In this document: piece after piece, positions 45,792-49,670 of the stretch | Position numbering within the stretch: position 1 is the stretch's first letter | How the letters are laid out: each line of letters starts with the position of its first letter | The notes under the pieces: model-generated | The model's input: only the letters and a program-made list of their open reading frames with translations | Database searches by the model: none | Told to the model about the DNA's origin: nothing | Position numbers and translations under genes: made by a program | Assembly (NCBI GenBank): GCA_040226215.1 | Contig: JAVKFF010000017.1 | Span: 1-49,670, forward strand | Direction of reading: 5' to 3' | Origin: JAVKFF01 sp040226215 | Lineage (GTDB): Bacteria; Pseudomonadota; Alphaproteobacteria; DSM-16000; Inquilinaceae | Length of the DNA stretch: 49,670 nt

Positions 45792-47057
45792 TCAGGCGCC
45801 GGGGGCGACATCCTCCCGCTTCTCGGCGTAGATCATCAGCGGCTTCGAGCGCCCTTCGACGACCTCGCGGTTCACCACGATCTCCTCGACGCCGTCCATG
45901 CCCGGCAGGTCGAACATCGACTCCAGCAGGATGCCCTCCATGATGGACCGCAGGCCCCGCGCGCCGGTGCGGCGGCGTATCGCCTTCTGGGCGATCGCGA
46001 TCAGCGCGTCGTCGGAGAAGCTCAGCTTCACCTGTTCCATCTCGAACAACCGCTGGTACTGCTTGACCAGCGCGTTCTTCGGCCGGGTCAGGATCTCCAC
46101 CAGTGCCTTCTCGTCGAGATCCTCCAGCGTCGCCACCACCGGCAGGCGGCCGACGAATTCCGGGATCAGACCGAACTTCAGCAGGTCCTCGGGCTCCAGC
46201 GCGCGCAGCACCTCGCCCGTGCGCCGGTCCTCTGCCGACTTCACATCGGCGCCGAAACCGATGCTCGTGCCCTTGCCACGCTCGGAGATGATGCGGTCGA
46301 GCCCGGCAAAGGCGCCGCCGCAGATGAACAGGATGTTGGTGGTATCGACCTGCAGGAACTCCTGCTGGGGATGCTTGCGCCCGCCCTGGGGCGGCACCGA
46401 GGCGACGGTGCCCTCCATGATCTTCAGGAGCGCCTGCTGCACGCCCTCGCCCGACACGTCGCGCGTTATGGACGGATTGTCCGACTTGCGGCTGATCTTG
46501 TCGACCTCGTCGATGTAGACGATGCCGCGCTGCGCCCGCTCGACATTGTAGTCGGCCGACTGCAGCAGCTTCAGGATGATGTTCTCGACATCCTCGCCGA
46601 CATAGCCCGCCTCGGTCAGCGTGGTGGCGTCGGCCATGGTGAAGGGCACGTCGATGATGCGCGCCAGCGTCTGGGCCAGCAGCGTCTTGCCGCAGCCGGT
46701 CGGTCCGATCAGCAGGATGTTGGACTTCGCGAGTTCGACGTCGCTCGACTTCTGGCCGTGCGCCAGGCGTTTGTAGTGATTGTGCACGGCGACCGCGAGG
46801 ACACGCTTGGCATGCTGCTGGCCGATAACGTAGTCGTCCAGCACATCATGGATGTCGCGCGGCGTCGGCACGCCGTCGCGGTTCTTCACCAGGGAGGTCT
46901 TGTTCTCCTCCCGGATGATGTCCATGCACAACTCAACGCATTCATCGCAGATGAATACCGTCGGGCCGGCGATCAGCTTGCGCACCTCGTGCTGACTCTT
47001 CCCGCAGAAAGAGCAGTAGAGCGTGTTCTTGCTGTCGCCGCCTGATGTCTTGCTCAT
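45792..47057 (-). CDS. clpX: ATP-dependent Clp protease ATP-binding subunit ClpX
   Basis: AAA+ unfoldase that delivers tagged substrates (for example ssrA-tagged peptides) to ClpP. The 421-residue protein opens with the C4 zinc-binding domain YCSFCGKSQ ... FICDECVELC (about 14-45). Walker A is LIGPTGCGKTLLAQ and Walker B is GIVYIDEVDKIS. A pore-loop region GYVGEDVENI, the sensor/arginine motifs and the IGF-type ClpP-docking loop region around GKGTSIGFGADVK follow. ATG at 47057 (MSKTSGGDSKN) is standard. It follows clpP with a separate promoter at 47187-47215. Confidence 0.97.
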   Translation of the reverse strand: MSKTSGGDSKNTLYCSFCGKSQHEVRKLIAGPTVFICDECVELCMDIIREENKTSLVKNRDGVPTPRDIHDVLDDYVIGQQHAKRVLAVAVHNHYKRLAHGQKSSDVELAKSNILLIGPTGCGKTLLAQTLARIIDVPFTMADATTLTEAGYVGEDVENIILKLLQSADYNVERAQRGIVYIDEVDKISRKSDNPSITRDVSGEGVQQALLKIMEGTVASVPPQGGRKHPQQEFLQVDTTNILFICGGAFAGLDRIISERGKGTSIGFGADVKSAEDRRTGEVLRALEPEDLLKFGLIPEFVGRLPVVATLEDLDEKALVEILTRPKNALVKQYQRLFEMEQVKLSFSDDALIAIAQKAIRRRTGARGLRSIMEGILLESMFDLPGMDGVEEIVVNREVVEGRSKPLMIYAEKREDVAPGA

Positions 47058-47186
47058 CAATCTTCCAACGTCGCACCGTAATCGACCCGGCCACACCTCC
47101 GGCTACCCCGCAGGGTCTTGCCATCGGTCCTCGCCGGACCTCCCTCCCCCAAGCGCACCGCGCGATGAATCGCCGAGGGGACCCTC

Positions 47187-47215
47187 ATTATCTAGGCGAT
47201 TGCCGTTCCGATCAA
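47187..47215 (-). promoter_or_regulatory. Predicted sigma-70 promoter of clpX
   Basis: On the minus strand TTGATC (47215-47210) and GATAAT (47192-47187) are spaced by 17 bases. They lie about 130 bases before the clpX start, downstream of the clpP terminator. The -10 box matches consensus at five of six positions. Confidence 0.55.
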
Positions 47216-47300
47216 AGTGTCATCTGACCGCAACGCCTTCCGATGTATCGGGTGACCGCCTAAGTCCTTCATTGAACACGGCAAGGACACGCCGATCAAT

Positions 47301-47350
47301 GAAAAGCTAGGCCGCCGGTCCGGCCGCGGCCATGGCGCAGCGGGCTAGCT
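47301..47350 (-). terminator. Terminator of clpP
   Basis: AGCTAG (47305-47310) pairs with CTAGCT (47345-47350), enclosing GC-rich inner stems (GGCCGC/GCGGCC). In the direction of clpP transcription TTTTC follows directly. The clpP stop codon lies inside the outer stem. Confidence 0.55.
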
Positions 47351-47998
47351 GCCGCCCTGCGCCGCCAGTGCCGTCGCCTCGCGCGATTCCACCACATGGT
47401 CGACGATGCCGAACGACTTGGCCTCCTCGGCGGTCATGAAGCGGTCGCGCTCGACCGCCTCGGTGATGGAGTCGAGGGATTGACCGGTATGCTCGACATA
47501 AATGTCGTTCATGCGCTGGCGGATGCGCACGATCTCGCGGGCGTGGATCTCGATGTCCGCCGCCTGGCCCTGGAAGGCGCCGGACGGCTGGTGGACCATG
47601 ATGCGGCTGTTGGGCAGCGCGTAGCGCTTGCCGGGCGATCCTGCCGCGAGCAGGAGCGAGCCCATCGATGCCGCCTGGCCGACGCACACCGTGGTGATCT
47701 CCGGACGGATGTACTGCATCGTGTCATAGATCGCCAGGCCACCGGTGACCACGCCGCCCGGCGAGTTGATGTAGAAGGCGATCTCCTTGGTGGGATTTTC
47801 CGACTCCAGATAGAGCAGCTGGGCGCAGATCAGGCTGGCGACCTCGTCATAGACCGGACCTGTCAGGAAGATGATTCGGTCCTTCAGGAGCCGAGAATAG
47901 ATGTCGAAGGCGCGCTCGCCGCGGCTCGTCTGTTCCACCACCATCGGCACGAGCGCGTTCATCTGCGGGCGATCGTCGTGGCCGTCAAAGGCGTTCAT
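47345..47998 (-). CDS. clpP: ATP-dependent Clp protease proteolytic subunit ClpP
   Basis: Serine protease that forms the double-heptamer barrel used by ClpX and ClpA. The 217-residue protein carries the catalytic triad Ser111 (VGQAASMGSLLL), His136 (RIMVHQPSGAFQGQA) and Asp185 (VERDRFMTAEEAK). A short pro-peptide-like N-terminus precedes LVPMVVEQTSRGERAFDIYS. The ATG at 47998 has AAGGAAG 8 bases upstream; the internal ATG at 47962 has no such site. It lies between tig and clpX, the usual tig-clpP-clpX-lon order. Confidence 0.97.
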   Translation of the reverse strand: MNAFDGHDDRPQMNALVPMVVEQTSRGERAFDIYSRLLKDRIIFLTGPVYDEVASLICAQLLYLESENPTKEIAFYINSPGGVVTGGLAIYDTMQYIRPEITTVCVGQAASMGSLLLAAGSPGKRYALPNSRIMVHQPSGAFQGQAADIEIHAREIVRIRQRMNDIYVEHTGQSLDSITEAVERDRFMTAEEAKSFGIVDHVVESREATALAAQGGS

Positions 47999-48204
47999 CG
48001 GGTACTTCCTTGGTCACGGAAAACTGGGATCTCGGAAAACGGGGGGCACGGGCAACATAGGGTCGGAGGTACTCGGGGACGCGGACTCACCAGGAAAGGC
48101 GGCGTGCCTGAGCGCCGTCGCTCGGAGATGCCCGCAGGATCGATGCCCCGCCGGACGGCATGGGTCCGGTCGCGGGCAAATCACCCGTGAGCTAAGATAA
48201 GGAC

Positions 48205-48246
48205 GGCGCCGCAACCTTCCAAACAAGAAGTTTGGGTTGCGGCGCC
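48205..48246 (-). terminator. Terminator downstream of trigger factor gene
   Basis: GGCGCCGCAACC (48205-48216) and GGTTGCGGCGCC (48235-48246) form a perfect 12-base stem, and an inner CAAAC/GTTTG pair narrows the loop. In the tig direction TCCTTATCTT follows. It lies about 50 bases after the tig stop and well before clpP, so clpP probably has its own promoter in 47999-48204. I found no convincing one there, apart from a heat-shock-like CCCTATGTT. Confidence 0.75.
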
Positions 48247-48296
48247 GCGCCATGTCATCGCCCGGGAGCGGCGCCAGGACCGGCGCCGGGGAGGCC

Positions 48297-49670
48297 CTAG
48301 TCCTTTTCGCCGTCCTTGTCGCCGTCCTTGGCCGCGGACTTCGTCTTGGTGGCCGGCTTCTTCGCGGCACCGCTGCCCTTCGCCGCGTCATCCGTCGAGG
48401 CGCTGGCCTTCTTCGCAGCGGGCTTCTTCGCGGCCGTCTTTGCCGGCTTCTCTGCCGTGCCGGCGTCGCTGGCCTCGGCCTTTGTGGAACCGGCCTTCTT
48501 GGCTTGGCCGCCGGACTTCTTCGCCGCCGGCTTGCTCTCCTGCGGTGCCGGCTCCTCGTCCGGATCGCGCAGCAGCTCCTCGGCGGAGACCGGCTTCTCG
48601 GTCACCTTGGCGGTCTCGATGACGTAGTCGACCACCTTGTCCTCGAAGAGCGGCGCCCGGATGCTGTCGATCGCCTGCGGATTGTTGCGGAAGAACTCGA
48701 TCACCTGCTGTTCCTGGCCCGGATACCGGCGCGCCTCCATCGACAGGGCCCGGTTCAGCTCATCCTGGGTGACCTGCACGTTGCTGCGCTGGCCGACATC
48801 GGCAAGCAGCAGGCCCAGGCGTACCCGGCGCTCGGCGATGGCGCGGTAGTCGGCGCGCAGCTCCTCCTCCGGCTTGTCGAGCTCGGGGTCGTGCGGGTGG
48901 TGGTGCTGGTGCTCGGGATCGTCCTTGGTTTCGCGGTGGTGCTTGAGCGCCTCCTCGACCTGGCGCCAGATCTGGTCGAACTCCATCTCGACCATGCCCG
49001 GCGGCACCGCGAAATCGAAGCGCTCGGCCAGCTTGTCGAGAAGCTGGCGCTTCATGCGGTTGCGCGAAGCCTGGGCGTACTGCGCCTCGGTCTGCTGCCG
49101 CACCGCGCCTTTCAAGGCCTCCAGGTCGTCGAAGCCGAGACCCTTGGCGAATTCGTCGTCGATGCTGGCATCCCTGGGCGCGCGCACCTCCTTGACGAGG
49201 ACGTCGAAGCGGGCCCGCTTGCCCGCATGCTCAGCGCTCGGATAGTCCGCCGGGAAGGTCAGCTCGACCGTCTTCTCCTCGCCGTCCTTGGCGCCGACGA
49301 GCTGCTCCTCGAAGCCGGGGATGAACTGGTTGGAGCCGAGCACGATCTCGCGGTCCTCGCCGCTCATTTCCGCCCGCTGCTCGCCGTCGAGATGGCCGGT
49401 GAAGGTGACCAGAAGCTGGTCGCCCTCCTTGGCGGCACGCGCCTTGGCTGGCTTCTCATAGCTCTTGCGGCCCTCGGCGATGCGATTAACGGCGTCCATC
49501 ACCACGTCGTCGGTGACCTCGGCCTTCAGACGCTCGAGCTCGATGCCCGACAGATCGACCTAGCCGATCTCCGGCAGCACATCGACATGCATCTCGAAAT
49601 CGAGGTCGCTGCCCTCCTCGAAGGACTTGATATCGTTCTTGGGCTGGGTGGCCGGGCGCAGGCCGCGCTC
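48297..49670 (-). pseudogene. tig: Trigger factor, 5' end outside window, with in-frame amber codon
   Basis: Ribosome-bound chaperone with FKBP-type prolyl isomerase activity. The window's edge cuts the N-terminal ribosome-binding domain. From the edge the frame reads ERGLRPATQPKNDIKSFEEG, continues to HVDVLPEIG, hits TAG at 49562-49560, then resumes in the same frame with VDLSGIELERLKAEVTDDVV. The 3' part from the GTG at 49505 is an intact 402-codon frame. It holds the PPIase domain (GDQLLVTFTGHLDGE ... GSNQFIPGFEEQL), a C-terminal arm with a His-rich insert (PEHQHHHPHDPEL), and a Lys/Ala-rich tail of about 90 residues. Both sides of the TAG match trigger factor, so it is a nonsense change, a suppressed codon or a sequence error. 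Expression of the 3' part from an internal start is possible. Confidence 0.85.

Noticed and set aside
47999..48204. Heat-shock promoter of clpP (CCCTATGTT)
   Set aside because: The -10-like element is good but I find no CTTG element at the right distance, so it is left as a remark only.

Overview
The window is a dense, high-GC stretch of an alphaproteobacterial chromosome, with almost every gene on the minus strand. Three blocks support this placement: bamA-lpxD-fabZ next to gltA-gltX, a complete 14-gene nuo operon followed by birA-coaX-rnj-DUF1467, and tig-clpP-clpX-lon-hup. The order, the INS-less prolyl-tRNA synthetase, RNase J beside CoaX and a BirA without a DNA-binding domain all fit Rhodospirillales-like Alphaproteobacteria. 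I cannot name the genus.

Layout. 1-2053 (plus strand): the 3' end of gltX, then gltA behind a clear promoter. 2148-13423 (minus; transcription runs from high to low coordinates): rpsB-tsf-pyrH-frr-uppS-cdsA-dxr-rseP-bamA-lpxD-fabZ, which joins translation start-up to isoprenoid, phospholipid and outer-membrane assembly. The cluster stops at fabZ: the lpxA-lpxI-lpxB genes that usually follow are not there, and neither is skp between bamA and lpxD. 13826-20810 (minus): proS-lolC-lolD-dnaE. 21053-22342 (plus): a purine permease on the opposite strand, followed by a 650-base intergenic region with hairpins, a strong terminator and a tandem repeat of about 136 bases. 22992-26493 (minus): birA-coaX-rnj-DUF1467. 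26495-40889 (minus): nuoA to nuoN, the whole of respiratory complex I. 41141-42362 (minus): a small unknown ORF, a lipoprotein, tRNA-Asp and tRNA-Val. 42607-49670 (minus): tig-clpP-clpX-lon-hup, a protein quality-control block.

The genes are nearly all housekeeping and I see no new multi-gene system. The items most worth a second look are: an in-frame amber codon inside trigger factor; the missing lpxA/lpxB; the repeat cluster and a possible small RNA after the purine permease; an acidic 70-residue tail on ribosomal protein S2; an rpsB-tsf hairpin that could attenuate transcription; and a lipoprotein whose C-terminus resembles I78 protease inhibitors. Start codons were chosen from family lengths, ribosome-binding sites and overlaps with neighbours. 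Promoters and terminators were read by eye and are candidates.
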